Of a stretch of DNA of 64,000 nt, positions 16,674 through 24,507 are shown piece by piece. Origin of the DNA: Bacillota bacterium. Its GTDB lineage: Bacteria; Bacillota; Bacilli; Paenibacillales; Paenibacillaceae. Where the stretch lies: positions 1-64,000 of the forward strand of contig JAEWPC010000044.1 in NCBI GenBank assembly GCA_023460795.1. Direction: 5' to 3'. A program made the position numbers and the translations under genes. Each line of letters starts with the position of its first letter. Position 1 is the stretch's first letter. The notes under the pieces are model-generated. The model worked only from the letters and a program-made list of their open reading frames with translations, was not told the DNA's origin and made no database searches.

Positions 16674-17447
16674 ATGCTGCAAATACGCGAAGTTTCGAAG
16701 ACTTACCCGAACGGTACTTACGGGCTTAGAGGGGTCGATCTCGCGATCGGGCAAGGTGAGTTCGTCGTCATCGTCGGCCTGTCGGGGGCGGGTAAATCGA
16801 CGCTGCTCCGTTCGATCAACAGGCTCGTCGAGATCAGCGCCGGGGAGATCGCGTTCGAAGGACGGTCCATCACGAAAGCCAAGGGAGCGGCGCTTCGCCG
16901 GGTTCGGCGCGACATCGGCATGATCTTCCAAGGGTTTAACCTCGTGAAGAGATCGACGGTCATTCGCAACGTCTTGGCCGGACGCGTCGGCTATCACGGG
17001 ACGCTTCGGACGCTGCTCGGTTTGTTCCCGAAAGCCGATGTCGAGCTTGCCCTAGAAGCGCTGAAGCGGGTGGGCATCTCGGACAAGGCATACGTTCGGG
17101 CGGATCAGCTGTCCGGCGGCCAGCAGCAACGGGTCGCCATCGCGCGCGTGCTGGCGCAGGAGGCCAAAGTCATTCTCGCCGACGAACCGGTGGCATCGCT
17201 CGATCCGATTACGACGAGGCAGGTGATGAACGACTTGAAGCGGATTAATCTGGAGCTTGGCATTACGACGATCGTTAATCTTCACGATATCGAGCTTGCG
17301 AAGCAATACGCGACGCGAATCATCGGGCTTCACGCGGGGCGTGTCGTCTTCGACGGTCCGGCATCGGAGGCGACGAACGAGCGCTTCGCGGAAATCTACG
17401 GCGATGCGTTCCATGCGGGTGCGTCGATGGAGGGGATCGCTAGATGA
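16674..17447 (+). CDS. phnC: Phosphonate ABC transporter ATP-binding protein
   Basis: A 257-residue ATPase with Walker A GLSGAGKST, Q-loop IFQGFNLV, signature LSGGQQQR and Walker B VILADEPVASLDP. The PhnC-specific helix region RNVLAGRVGYHGTLRTLLGLFP is present. It drives uptake through the two PhnE permeases. ATG 16674 is used because it begins the conserved MLQIREVSKTYPNG; the longer frame runs back through the hairpin. Its stop overlaps phnE1 by four bases. Confidence 0.93.
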   Translation: MLQIREVSKTYPNGTYGLRGVDLAIGQGEFVVIVGLSGAGKSTLLRSINRLVEISAGEIAFEGRSITKAKGAALRRVRRDIGMIFQGFNLVKRSTVIRNVLAGRVGYHGTLRTLLGLFPKADVELALEALKRVGISDKAYVRADQLSGGQQQRVAIARVLAQEAKVILADEPVASLDPITTRQVMNDLKRINLELGITTIVNLHDIELAKQYATRIIGLHAGRVVFDGPASEATNERFAEIYGDAFHAGASMEGIAR

Positions 17448-18247
17448 TGCCGAGCGCAGAGAAGAGCGGCTCGACTCCGCTCCCAGTGGCAACCCGCCGC
17501 TATAAAGCGTGGCTGACCGCGGCGCTCGTGCTGCTGTTGCTGTGGGCGAGCGCGAAGCAAATCGATGCATCCTTCGGCGAGCTGTATCGCGGGCTTCCGA
17601 ATATGTTGGATCTGATCAGAGAGATGTTCCCTCCGAGATGGAGTTACTACGATAATATCGTGGACGCCATGCTGGAGACGATTCGGATCGCGGTCGCGGG
17701 CACGACGTTCGGCGCGATTCTCGCGATTCCGGTCGCGCTGCTCTCGGCCAGCAATATCGCAAAGTCGCCGTTCGTCCGCTACCCGGCTCGCATAGCGCTA
17801 AACCTGATACGCTCGATTCCGGATTTGCTGTTAGCGGCGTTGTTCGTGGCGATATTCGGCATCGGGCCGTTGCCGGGCATCGCGGCGCTAAGTTTATTTT
17901 CGATGGGGTTAATCGCGAAGCTGACCTACGAATCGCTCGAAACGCTCGATCCGGGTCCGCTTGAAGCGATGACGGCGGTAGGCGCCAACCGAACGCAGCG
18001 CGTCGCTTACGGCGTCGTGCCGCAAGTGCTGCCGGGCTTCGTCTCTTACGTGCTGTATACGTTCGAGATTAACGTACGTGCCGCGGCCATTCTCGGTCTT
18101 GTAGGCGCCGGAGGCATCGGGCTGTACTATGAGAAGACGCTAGGATTCCTGGAATACGACAAAACGAATATGATCATTATTCTGACGCTGGCGGTCGTGC
18201 TGGCGATAGATTACCTAAGCGCGAAGCTTCGGGAGAGATTGCTATGA
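17444..18247 (+). CDS. phnE: Phosphonate ABC transporter permease, first subunit
   Basis: A 267-residue permease with six or so helices and the ABC-permease EAA loop (EAMTAVGANRTQRVAYGVVPQVLPGF), followed by FEINVRAAAILGLVGAGGIG, which is typical for PhnE. It forms a heterodimer with the next gene's product. ATGA overlap with phnC and with the second permease shows translational coupling. Confidence 0.92.
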   Translation: MMPSAEKSGSTPLPVATRRYKAWLTAALVLLLLWASAKQIDASFGELYRGLPNMLDLIREMFPPRWSYYDNIVDAMLETIRIAVAGTTFGAILAIPVALLSASNIAKSPFVRYPARIALNLIRSIPDLLLAALFVAIFGIGPLPGIAALSLFSMGLIAKLTYESLETLDPGPLEAMTAVGANRTQRVAYGVVPQVLPGFVSYVLYTFEINVRAAAILGLVGAGGIGLYYEKTLGFLEYDKTNMIIILTLAVVLAIDYLSAKLRERLL

Positions 18248-19026
18248 CGGTATCGAAGACACGGCATTGGCGCAAATGGTTGGTCGTTGCGGCTTTAATC
18301 GCGCTCTACTGGTGGGTATTCTCGGGAATCGAATTTACGGGGATCAAGGAAACGGCGGGGACAATCACGAGGGCGATCTTCGCGGGCCTGTTCTCTCCGG
18401 ATTGGGATTACGTGTATTTGCCGGACGGGGAGGATTTGCTGCGCGGCTTGCTCGATACGCTGGCGATCGCCTGCCTCGGGACGGTGATCTCTGCCGTTCT
18501 CTGCATTCCGTTCGCTTTCTGGGCGGCAGGGGGCAAGACGAAGCCGCGCGTCGTGTCGGGTTCGGGCAAAGTATCGCTTAGCATCGTGCGCGTGTTTCCC
18601 GAGATCATTATGGCGCTCTTGTTCATTAAAGCGGTCGGTCCCGGCTCGTTCGCCGGAGCGCTGGCGCTCGGCGTCCATTCCGTCGGCATGCTGGGCAAGC
18701 TGTTCGCGGAAGAGGTCGAGAATATCGACTACGGACCCGCCGAAGCGCTGATCGCATCCGGGGCCAACCGTCTGCAGGTGCTATGGTTCGCGGTACTCCC
18801 GCAGGTCATGCCGGGATTCCTCTCCATCGCGCTATACCGGTTCGAGATCAACGTCCGATCTGCTACGATACTGGGTATGATCGGCGCGGGCGGCATCGGA
18901 ACTCCGCTGGTTTTCGCTTTGAGCAGCCGGGATTGGGACCGCGTCGGCATCATTTTGTTGGGCATTATCGTCATGGTGTCCTTGATTGATTTGATTTCCG
19001 GATATTTGAGGCGGAAAATGGTTTGA
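18244..19026 (+). CDS. phnE: Phosphonate ABC transporter permease, second subunit
   Basis: The 260-residue partner permease carries EALIASGANRLQVLWFAVLPQVMPGF and FEINVRSATILGMIGAGGIGTPL. Two PhnE-type genes in tandem are usual in Firmicute phosphonate/phosphite transporters. No phnG-M C-P lyase or phnX hydrolase genes follow, so the fate of the substrate is decided elsewhere in the genome. Confidence 0.92.
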   Translation: MTVSKTRHWRKWLVVAALIALYWWVFSGIEFTGIKETAGTITRAIFAGLFSPDWDYVYLPDGEDLLRGLLDTLAIACLGTVISAVLCIPFAFWAAGGKTKPRVVSGSGKVSLSIVRVFPEIIMALLFIKAVGPGSFAGALALGVHSVGMLGKLFAEEVENIDYGPAEALIASGANRLQVLWFAVLPQVMPGFLSIALYRFEINVRSATILGMIGAGGIGTPLVFALSSRDWDRVGIILLGIIVMVSLIDLISGYLRRKMV

Positions 19027-19080
19027 CAGCCGGCATATAATGAACCTATAGGAAAATATAGGTTGGGAGCGATGCAAGCC

Positions 19081-19428
19081 ATGCCAATGAGTCACGGTCT
19101 TGAATCAGGGAAGAACGGCACATGTTACGCGGTGATCTTCTCCAGTCAGCGTACGGAAGACGACGGCGATTACGGACAGACGGCCGCCCGGATGGTCGAG
19201 CTGGCGAAGCAGCAGCCGGGCTTCATGGGAGTTGAGAGCGTCCGGAATGCCGACGGATTCGGCATTACGATCTCTTACTGGGAGAGCCTCGACGCCATTA
19301 AGCGGTGGCGCGGCAACGAGGAGCACCTCGTCGCGCAAGCGCGGGGCAAAGGCGAGTGGTATTCGCGATATGAAATCAAGATTTGCAAGGTAGAGCGCGC
19401 TTACGCTTTTCCGTTTGCCCAGGAATAA
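19081..19428 (+). CDS. Antibiotic-biosynthesis-monooxygenase (ABM) fold protein
   Basis: This roughly 115-residue protein has the ferredoxin-like ABM fold pattern: YAVIFSSQRT, MVELAKQQPGFMGVES, FGITISYWESLDAIKRWRGNEEH. It is close to the YqjZ type in Bacillus. Members act as small cofactor-independent monooxygenases or have unknown roles. GGGAG lies 11 bases before ATG 19081; ATG 19072 is also possible. A TTGACA at 19023 sits in the phnE2 stop region. Confidence 0.75.
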   Translation: MPMSHGLESGKNGTCYAVIFSSQRTEDDGDYGQTAARMVELAKQQPGFMGVESVRNADGFGITISYWESLDAIKRWRGNEEHLVAQARGKGEWYSRYEIKICKVERAYAFPFAQE

Positions 19429-19429
19429 T

Positions 19430-19459
19430 TTGACACCTTTTGGTCGAATGGCATATAGT
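19430..19459 (+). promoter_or_regulatory. Promoter of the c-di-AMP riboswitch leader
   Basis: TTGACA (19430-19435) and TATAGT (19454-19459) are separated by 18 bases. Transcription would begin at the base of the riboswitch. Confidence 0.75.
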
Positions 19460-19463
19460 TAAA

Positions 19464-19586
19464 GAAGCTTAGTTCCCGGCTTGCGCCGGGAAGCGGGGGA
19501 ACCACTCTTCTGGGGCGAATCGGTCCGGCATTCCGGATCGTAGGGAACCATCTATCCCGAGTCCGTCAGCTAACCTCGTCAGCTTG
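19464..19586 (+). promoter_or_regulatory. Cyclic-di-AMP riboswitch (ydaO/yuaA class)
   Basis: The conserved blocks of the ydaO/yuaA aptamer appear in order: CCGGGAAGCGGGGGAACCA, TGGGGCGAATC, AGGGAACCAT, TATCCCGA, GTCCGTCAGCTAACCTCGTCAGC. The closing stem P1 pairs AAGCT (19465-19469) with AGCTT (19581-19585). This class binds cyclic di-AMP and usually turns genes off for potassium uptake, osmolyte uptake or cell-wall hydrolases. GGGTCA at 19591-19596 can pair with TGACCC at 19632-19637 as antiterminator, so high c-di-AMP would promote termination. With its terminators it fills most of the 372-base gap before the KamA-family gene. Confidence 0.93.
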
Positions 19587-19632
19587 AGATGGGTCAGGCA
19601 TTATAGAGCAGATCCGATCATCTGCCGTCATT

Positions 19633-19653
19633 GACCCTTCGCGGGTCTTTTTT
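19633..19653 (+). terminator. Riboswitch expression-platform terminator
   Basis: GACCC and GGGTC around TTCGC are followed by six T's. The left arm is the strand the antiterminator would take up. Confidence 0.88.
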
Positions 19654-19666
19654 GTTATCTTCGGAA

Positions 19667-19716
19667 GACCCGAATGCATGGAAGCCGTAGGCTTCCGCGC
19701 GCGAACGGGTCTTTTT
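19667..19716 (+). terminator. Second, branched terminator in tandem
   Basis: GACCCG (19667-19672) pairs with CGGGTC (19706-19711) and encloses a second hairpin GGAAGCC-GTA-GGCTTCC (19680-19696); CTTTTTATTTT follows. It repeats the GACCC/GGGTC stem of the first terminator, so the leader passes two stops before the gene. Confidence 0.75.
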
Positions 19717-19800
19717 ATTTTGGCGAAGGAAGGGGGTAGGGAAGGTCCGGTAACATTACGCCGCCGTTCGATCGACTATAAACTTGAGGAGGTTTTAAGA

Positions 19801-20976
19801 TTGGCACAACCCAAGTATATAACCGACATCGACCGCATCGCTCATCTACCGGAGACGGAGCGTCAGAGACTGAAGCGAATCGTGGATAAGTTCGTGTTTC
19901 GCGTGAACGAGTTTTATTTGAACCTGATCGACTGGAACGATCCTAACGATCCTTTGCGCAAGCTGGTCATCCCTAACGAAGGGGAGTTGAAGGAATACGG
20001 ACGTTGGGACGCCTCGGACGAGGATACGAACTACGTCGTTCCCGGTTGCCAGCATAAGTACAAATCGACGGCTCTGCTGATCGTGTCGGAGGTGTGCGGC
20101 GCCTATTGCCGCTACTGCTTCCGCAAGAGGCTGTTCCGCAACGACGTGAAGGAAGCGGTTAACGACGTGGAGCCGGGTCTGAAGTACATCGCCGAACACC
20201 CGGAGATCAGCAACGTGCTGCTCACGGGCGGCGACAGCTTGATTCTGGGAACTCCGAAACTGCGTTCGATCATCGAGCGGCTGCGGGCGATCGATCACGT
20301 GAAGATTATCCGTCTAGGCTCGAAAATTCCGGTGTTCAACCCGATGCGTATATACGAGGACGAACAGCTGCTTGCGACGATCAAAGAATTCTCCGACTCG
20401 CAGAAGCGCATTTATGTGATGGCTCATATTAATCATCCAAGAGAAATTACTCCGGAAGCGGTACGCGGTTTCGAAGCGCTGCATAACGCGGGCGCGATCG
20501 TCGTCAATCAGACGCCGATCCTTCGCGGGATCAACGACGATCCGAACGTGCTCGGCGAGCTGTTAGACCGGCTCTCATGGGCGGGAGTGACGCCGTATTA
20601 TTTCTTCGTCAACCGTCCGGTCGCGGGCAACAGCGATTTCGTTCTTCCGCTCGAGAGGGTCTACGAGCTCGTCGAGCAAGCGAAGGCGAGAACGTCCGGG
20701 CTCGGCAAGCGCGTTCGCCTATCGATGAGCCATACCTCCGGTAAAATAGAAATTCTAGCGATCGAAGATGGCAAAGCGTATTTGAAATACCATCAGTCGA
20801 GGGATGGGCAATACGGCAAATTCATGGTGCTCGATTGTCCGTCGGACGCCTCATGGTTCGACGACTTGCCCGGGAACGAGCAATATTGGAGCAAGCCGAG
20901 CAAGAAGACGGAGGCGGTCGTATCCGTCAACGGCATGTCCGACTATCCGCGCCGAGCGGTAAGCCAGCATACCTAA
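19801..20976 (+). CDS. KamA-family radical SAM protein (lysine 2,3-aminomutase-like)
   Basis: A 391-residue radical SAM enzyme. The 4Fe-4S motif is CGAYCRYCFRKRLF near residue 105, followed by LLTGGDSLIL; near the C-terminus SHTSGKIEI keeps the Lys that holds pyridoxal phosphate in lysine 2,3-aminomutase. The cluster motif is closer to EpmB (CAVNCRYCFR) than to AblA, and the length lies between EpmB (about 340) and AblA (about 470), so whether the substrate is free lysine is open. TTG 19801 is fixed by GAGGAGG 8 bases upstream. It is read from the c-di-AMP riboswitch leader. No ablB acetyltransferase lies next to it. Confidence 0.85.
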   Translation: MAQPKYITDIDRIAHLPETERQRLKRIVDKFVFRVNEFYLNLIDWNDPNDPLRKLVIPNEGELKEYGRWDASDEDTNYVVPGCQHKYKSTALLIVSEVCGAYCRYCFRKRLFRNDVKEAVNDVEPGLKYIAEHPEISNVLLTGGDSLILGTPKLRSIIERLRAIDHVKIIRLGSKIPVFNPMRIYEDEQLLATIKEFSDSQKRIYVMAHINHPREITPEAVRGFEALHNAGAIVVNQTPILRGINDDPNVLGELLDRLSWAGVTPYYFFVNRPVAGNSDFVLPLERVYELVEQAKARTSGLGKRVRLSMSHTSGKIEILAIEDGKAYLKYHQSRDGQYGKFMVLDCPSDASWFDDLPGNEQYWSKPSKKTEAVVSVNGMSDYPRRAVSQHT

Positions 20977-20986
20977 TTCAGATGGA

Positions 20987-21018
20987 AACCCCGATGCGGA
21001 AGCGCTGCGTCGGGGGTT
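20987..21018 (+). terminator. Terminator after the KamA-family gene
   Basis: AACCCCGATGC pairs with GCGTCGGGG(G)TT with one wobble and one bulge; the T-run is short (TTCT). It isolates the gene from the next unit. Confidence 0.6.
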
Positions 21019-21042
21019 CTCGCGTTTCGGGGGCTTTTGTGA

Positions 21043-21051
21043 TGGTATAAT
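21043..21051 (+). promoter_or_regulatory. Extended -10 promoter for the DUF5808-LysR unit
   Basis: TGG-TATAAT is an extended -10 element 36 bases before the gene start; no clear -35 is seen. Confidence 0.55.
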
Positions 21052-21086
21052 GGGTCTAGACTAGAGAACAGAGAGGGGACGACCTC

Positions 21087-21983
21087 ATGCTTATCGTCAT
21101 TTTGCTCCTCCCGGCACTTATTCTTTATGGCGTTATGCTAGCCATTTACAAGCCGCAATCGAAGTTCGAAGCAGGAATTCTATTCAGCATCGCTCTGCCG
21201 CTTAGCGCCGCAGAGAATGAGGCGATCCAAGCCATCCGGCAACGATACGACAAGCAGTTCTCCCGGATGAGCATATGGATGTTAGCCGCGCTAGTTCCAT
21301 TCCCCTTCATGTACAACTGGTTCGGCCTGATGTTCATCTATTATCTGGCATGGATATTCGCCTTTATCTTTATCGTCGTTGTTCCGTTCCGCCAAGCCTT
21401 CCGCGACACGTTGGCTCTGAAGAAGAGTCTTGGATGGGGCTCAGAGGAAGACGACGATGAATCCTGGAAGAACGGGTTTACTTACCACAATCCTCGTAAT
21501 AAACGGTTTCTGGTTCCCAAGCGCGTCGGGGTCGGGATGACCGTGAATACGGGAACGCCTGCAGGCAAAATCGTCATGTGGGGCTTGTGCGCGGCGGTTG
21601 CGGCGATCCTTGGATTCGTCTGCTTCATGATCGTCCGAGCGGAGCTGACTTCTCCGACAATCACAGTTACGCAGGAACAACGGGTCGAGATCGATTATCC
21701 GATGTATTCCTACGGCTTTAATGTCGGGGACATTCAGGAAATCGCGCTGATCGATCAAATGCCGTCTGGTTCGAAGACGAATGGAGAGGCGACCGACAAG
21801 TATGCGCGGGGACATTTTCGGTTGAAGGGGCTAGGAAAGGCGAGACTTTATATTTTCAAAGATCATCCGCCTTACATTCAGTTCAAGCTAGAGAACGGTT
21901 ATGTCATCTATAACGATAAGGATCCGGCTGAGACGAGACAGTTGTTCGACTCGCTGCAGCAAGGGGTAGAAGGGAGCCGGTAA
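21087..21983 (+). CDS. DUF5808 membrane protein with C-terminal PH-like domain
   Basis: The 298-residue protein has helices near residues 1-20, 65-85, 88-108 and 160-185. Between them lies WKNGFTYHNPRNKRFLVPKRVGVGMTVNTG, the DUF5808 pattern (W..G..Y.NP...R..VPKR.G.G...N). The C-terminal part (RVEIDYPMYSYGFNVGDIQEIALID) looks like a bacterial PH-like domain. Function unknown. SD GAGAGGGGACG. The LysR gene begins one base after its stop, so both are in one operon. Confidence 0.75.
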   Translation: MLIVILLLPALILYGVMLAIYKPQSKFEAGILFSIALPLSAAENEAIQAIRQRYDKQFSRMSIWMLAALVPFPFMYNWFGLMFIYYLAWIFAFIFIVVVPFRQAFRDTLALKKSLGWGSEEDDDESWKNGFTYHNPRNKRFLVPKRVGVGMTVNTGTPAGKIVMWGLCAAVAAILGFVCFMIVRAELTSPTITVTQEQRVEIDYPMYSYGFNVGDIQEIALIDQMPSGSKTNGEATDKYARGHFRLKGLGKARLYIFKDHPPYIQFKLENGYVIYNDKDPAETRQLFDSLQQGVEGSR

Positions 21984-21984
21984 A

Positions 21985-22857
21985 ATGGAGCTGACATATC
22001 TGCGGACGTTCCGAGAGGTGGTCAAGATGGGCAGCTACACGAAGGCGGCCGAGGCGCTGGGCTACGCGCAATCCAGCGTGACGACGCAAATTCAGAAGCT
22101 GGAGGCGGCTTACGGAGCCGTGCTGCTGGAGCGGTTCGGCAGGGGGATGAAGCTGACGCTAGCCGGCGAAGCCTTGCTGCGTTATGCGGACGAGATCGCA
22201 AGGCTGCACGACGAATCGAAGGAAGTCGTCTCGAAGCAGTCGAAGGGGACGCTGTCCGTCGGCACGATCGAGACGTTGGCCGCTTACTATTTGCCTCCTT
22301 GCTTGCAGACTTTCCGAGAGCATTATCCGGACATTAACGTTACGCTTCAACCGGGGAACGAGCCTCAGATTATCGAATCGGTCAAGGAAGGCGAGCTGGA
22401 TGCAGGCATCATCTTAGACCCGCCTTTCTCCGATCCCGACTTGCACACGATCGTGCTCAGAGAAGAGGTGCTTGTCATCATCGCGCCTCCGGACCATCGG
22501 TTGGCGGGCAAGGAATCGATCGGACTGGAGGATATCGAGAGCGAATCTCTGATTCTGACCGAGGAAGGGTGCACGTACCGGGCGATGCTGCTGAGGCTGC
22601 TCCGGAGCGGGCAGATCGGTTATCGGCTTGCCTACGAGTTCGGCAATCTGGAGGCGATCAAGCAGTGCGTCACCTACGGTCTCGGCATTGCGCTGCTTCC
22701 TCGAATCGCCGTCGCCGAAGCGGTCCGTCAAGGGCAAGTCGTCGCGATCCCGTTCGTCCATCCCGAATGTCGGTTCTATACCCAGCTTATCTATGCGAAG
22801 AAGAAGTGGCAGTCGCATGCGTTCCAAGGCTTCGTTAAGCTTCTACGCGACTCCTAA
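21985..22857 (+). CDS. LysR-family transcriptional regulator
   Basis: A 290-residue regulator with an N-terminal winged HTH (LRTFREVVKMGSYTKAAEALGYAQSSVTTQIQKLE) and a two-lobe effector domain. The inducer is unknown. Unlike most LysR genes it is not divergent from its target; it follows the DUF5808 gene at a one-base spacing and precedes the rhodanese gene on the same strand. Confidence 0.93.
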   Translation: MELTYLRTFREVVKMGSYTKAAEALGYAQSSVTTQIQKLEAAYGAVLLERFGRGMKLTLAGEALLRYADEIARLHDESKEVVSKQSKGTLSVGTIETLAAYYLPPCLQTFREHYPDINVTLQPGNEPQIIESVKEGELDAGIILDPPFSDPDLHTIVLREEVLVIIAPPDHRLAGKESIGLEDIESESLILTEEGCTYRAMLLRLLRSGQIGYRLAYEFGNLEAIKQCVTYGLGIALLPRIAVAEAVRQGQVVAIPFVHPECRFYTQLIYAKKKWQSHAFQGFVKLLRDS

Positions 22858-22957
22858 TTATCAAAATTAATGATGTATACCATAGATAGCGATCGATAAC
22901 TCTGTTGTTCAATATCGTGTTAAGCTTCGATAAACAACGATTCTGGAGGTTATCGAT

Positions 22958-23398
22958 ATGAGCCAAGTTAACGCCCAAGCATCCCGCGTATTAGAGACGC
23001 CAGCTGCGTCCCCTGAAGCGATTCACCGGCATTACGGGAATAAGCTTGCGATGGAAACAGACGTGTCCGACGTTCAACACGATATGGCGCAAGGAACGAA
23101 CGATTTCGTGCTGATCGACGTTCGCGGCGCCAAGGCCTACGAGGAATGCCATATCCCTGGCGCAAGCCATCTATGGTCAGCGACTATAAACGAGGCGACG
23201 ACCGCGCATCTGGACAAGGACCGGCTGATCGTGGCTTATTGTTGGGGCCCGGCCTGCAACGGCGCGACGAAGGCGGCCGCCCGCTTATCCGCGCTCGGGT
23301 TCCAAGTGAAAGAGATGCTCGGCGGAATCGAGTATTGGCGCAAGGAAGGCTTCGAAGTAGAAGGAACGAAAGGCGCGGATGCGCCTCTGGTCGGGTGA
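22958..23398 (+). CDS. Rhodanese-like domain protein
   Basis: A 146-residue single rhodanese domain: DFVLIDVRGAKAYEECHIPGASHL, then the active-site loop YCWGPACNGATKAA, in which the Cys of the loop (CNGAT) is the sulfur carrier. It transfers sulfane sulfur or serves as a sulfur relay. SD TGGAGG is 8 bases before ATG. The 100-base upstream gap is AT-rich and holds a GTTGTT...AACAAC inverted repeat that may be a LysR site. Confidence 0.9.
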   Translation: MSQVNAQASRVLETPAASPEAIHRHYGNKLAMETDVSDVQHDMAQGTNDFVLIDVRGAKAYEECHIPGASHLWSATINEATTAHLDKDRLIVAYCWGPACNGATKAAARLSALGFQVKEMLGGIEYWRKEGFEVEGTKGADAPLVG

Positions 23399-23422
23399 TG
23401 ATTTCTATTCTAAAAAATACGT

Positions 23423-23453
23423 TTGACATTGACGTTACGTAAAGGTGTACCGT
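23423..23453 (+). promoter_or_regulatory. MerR-type promoter with 19-base spacer
   Basis: TTGACA (23423-23428) and TACCGT (23448-23453) are 19 bases apart, the over-long spacing that MerR activators correct by twisting DNA. The spacer contains the small palindrome ACGT-T-ACGT. The gene directly downstream encodes a MerR regulator, so autoregulation is likely. Confidence 0.7.
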
Positions 23454-23472
23454 TAGTTCAGGGGGTGACGAC

Positions 23473-24234
23473 ATGGAGTACACGGTGTTGAAGCTAGGCA
23501 AGCTCGCGGGCGTGAGTACGCGCACGCTGCGGTATTACGACGAGATCGGCATTCTGAAGCCGGCCAGAACGAACTCGTCCGGTTATCGCATCTACGGGGC
23601 GCTTGAAGTCGAGCGGCTGCAGCAGATCATGTTCTATCGGGAGCTCGGCGTACCGCTGGAGACGATCAAGGACATCGTGACCCATCCGTCTTTCGACGGC
23701 GCCGCCGCCCTGAAGGAGCATCGAGAGCAGCTTCTGGCGCGCAGAAGCCAGCTCGACAAGCTGATTGCGAACGTCGATAAGACGATCGCGCTAACGGAAG
23801 GGAGATTAACGATGAGCGACCAAGAGAAATTCGAAGGCTTCAAACAAAAGATGATCGACGATAACGAGCAAAAGTACGGCAAGGAAATACGGGAGAAATA
23901 CGGGGAAGATGTCGTCAACAAGTCCAACGCCAAACTGCAGAACATGACGGAAGCGCAATATGCGGAGATGACGAAGCTAGGAGAGGAGCTGCACGTTAAG
24001 CTGGCGGAAGCTTACCGGACGGGAGATCCCGCGGGCGAACTGGCTCAGCAAGCGGCAGAAATGCATAGGCGCTGGTTAATGTTCCATTGGCCGCAGTACA
24101 GTCCGGAAGCGCACGCCGGTCTTGCTCAAATGTACGTCGACGACGAGCGGTTCACCGCGTACTACGACAAGGACCAGCCAGGGACGGCAGCGTTCCTGAG
24201 AGATGCGATCCACATCTATACGGGTCAGAAGTAG
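23473..24234 (+). CDS. MerR-family regulator with TipAS drug-binding domain
   Basis: A 253-residue regulator of the TipA/Mta type. The N-terminal HTH has VLKLGKLAGVSTRTLRYYDEIGILKPAR, a coiled dimerisation helix follows (residues 75-115), and the C-terminal TipAS domain has MHRRWLMFHWPQYSPEAHAGLAQMYVDDERFTAYYD. TipAS binds thiopeptide-like compounds covalently or multidrug ligands and activates efflux genes. No transporter gene follows; its target here appears to be its own promoter. Confidence 0.92.
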   Translation: MEYTVLKLGKLAGVSTRTLRYYDEIGILKPARTNSSGYRIYGALEVERLQQIMFYRELGVPLETIKDIVTHPSFDGAAALKEHREQLLARRSQLDKLIANVDKTIALTEGRLTMSDQEKFEGFKQKMIDDNEQKYGKEIREKYGEDVVNKSNAKLQNMTEAQYAEMTKLGEELHVKLAEAYRTGDPAGELAQQAAEMHRRWLMFHWPQYSPEAHAGLAQMYVDDERFTAYYDKDQPGTAAFLRDAIHIYTGQK

Positions 24235-24294
24235 TCATACAGCCGTCTTGCTCGCGTTTGCGGGTAAGGCGGTTAGTCGCTGTTTAAGAGACGG

Positions 24295-24422
24295 TTGTCG
24301 CTCTCCGCGACAATGTTGCGTCAAATGAGCTCGGTGCGCCCCCGATTGTAGCTCTCCGCGACAATGTTGCGTCAAATGAGCTCGGTGTGCCCCAGATTGT
24401 CGCTCTCCGCGACAATGTTGCG
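24295..24422. repeat. 51-bp tandem repeat with hairpin core, 2.5 copies
   Basis: Three copies of TTGTCGCTCTCCGCGACAA start at 24295, 24346 and 24397, exactly 51 bases apart; the middle one has one change. Each is a 7-bp stem (TTGTCGC / GCGACAA) with loop TCTCC. The linkers (TGTTGCGTCAAATGAGCTCG and on) differ at only two positions. It lies between the MerR and peptidase genes and has no coding role I can support. Confidence 0.9.
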
Positions 24423-24507
24423 CACCCTTATATTCATTCGATAGACTGGATAAACTATTGATAGAGTCATAGACTCTAGTAACTGCCAAAGAGAGGTACT
24501 AACCTGC

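Noticed and set aside
24295..24422. CRISPR-like array
   Set aside because: The whole 51-base unit is repeated, including the linkers; there are no unique spacers and no cas genes.
24235..24489. Minus-strand frame reading a 17-residue repeat (QHCRGERQSGAHRAHLT) through the 51-bp tandem repeat
   Set aside because: The period of 51 is a multiple of three, so any stop-free frame stays open; there is no SD and the peptide is unlike known repeats.
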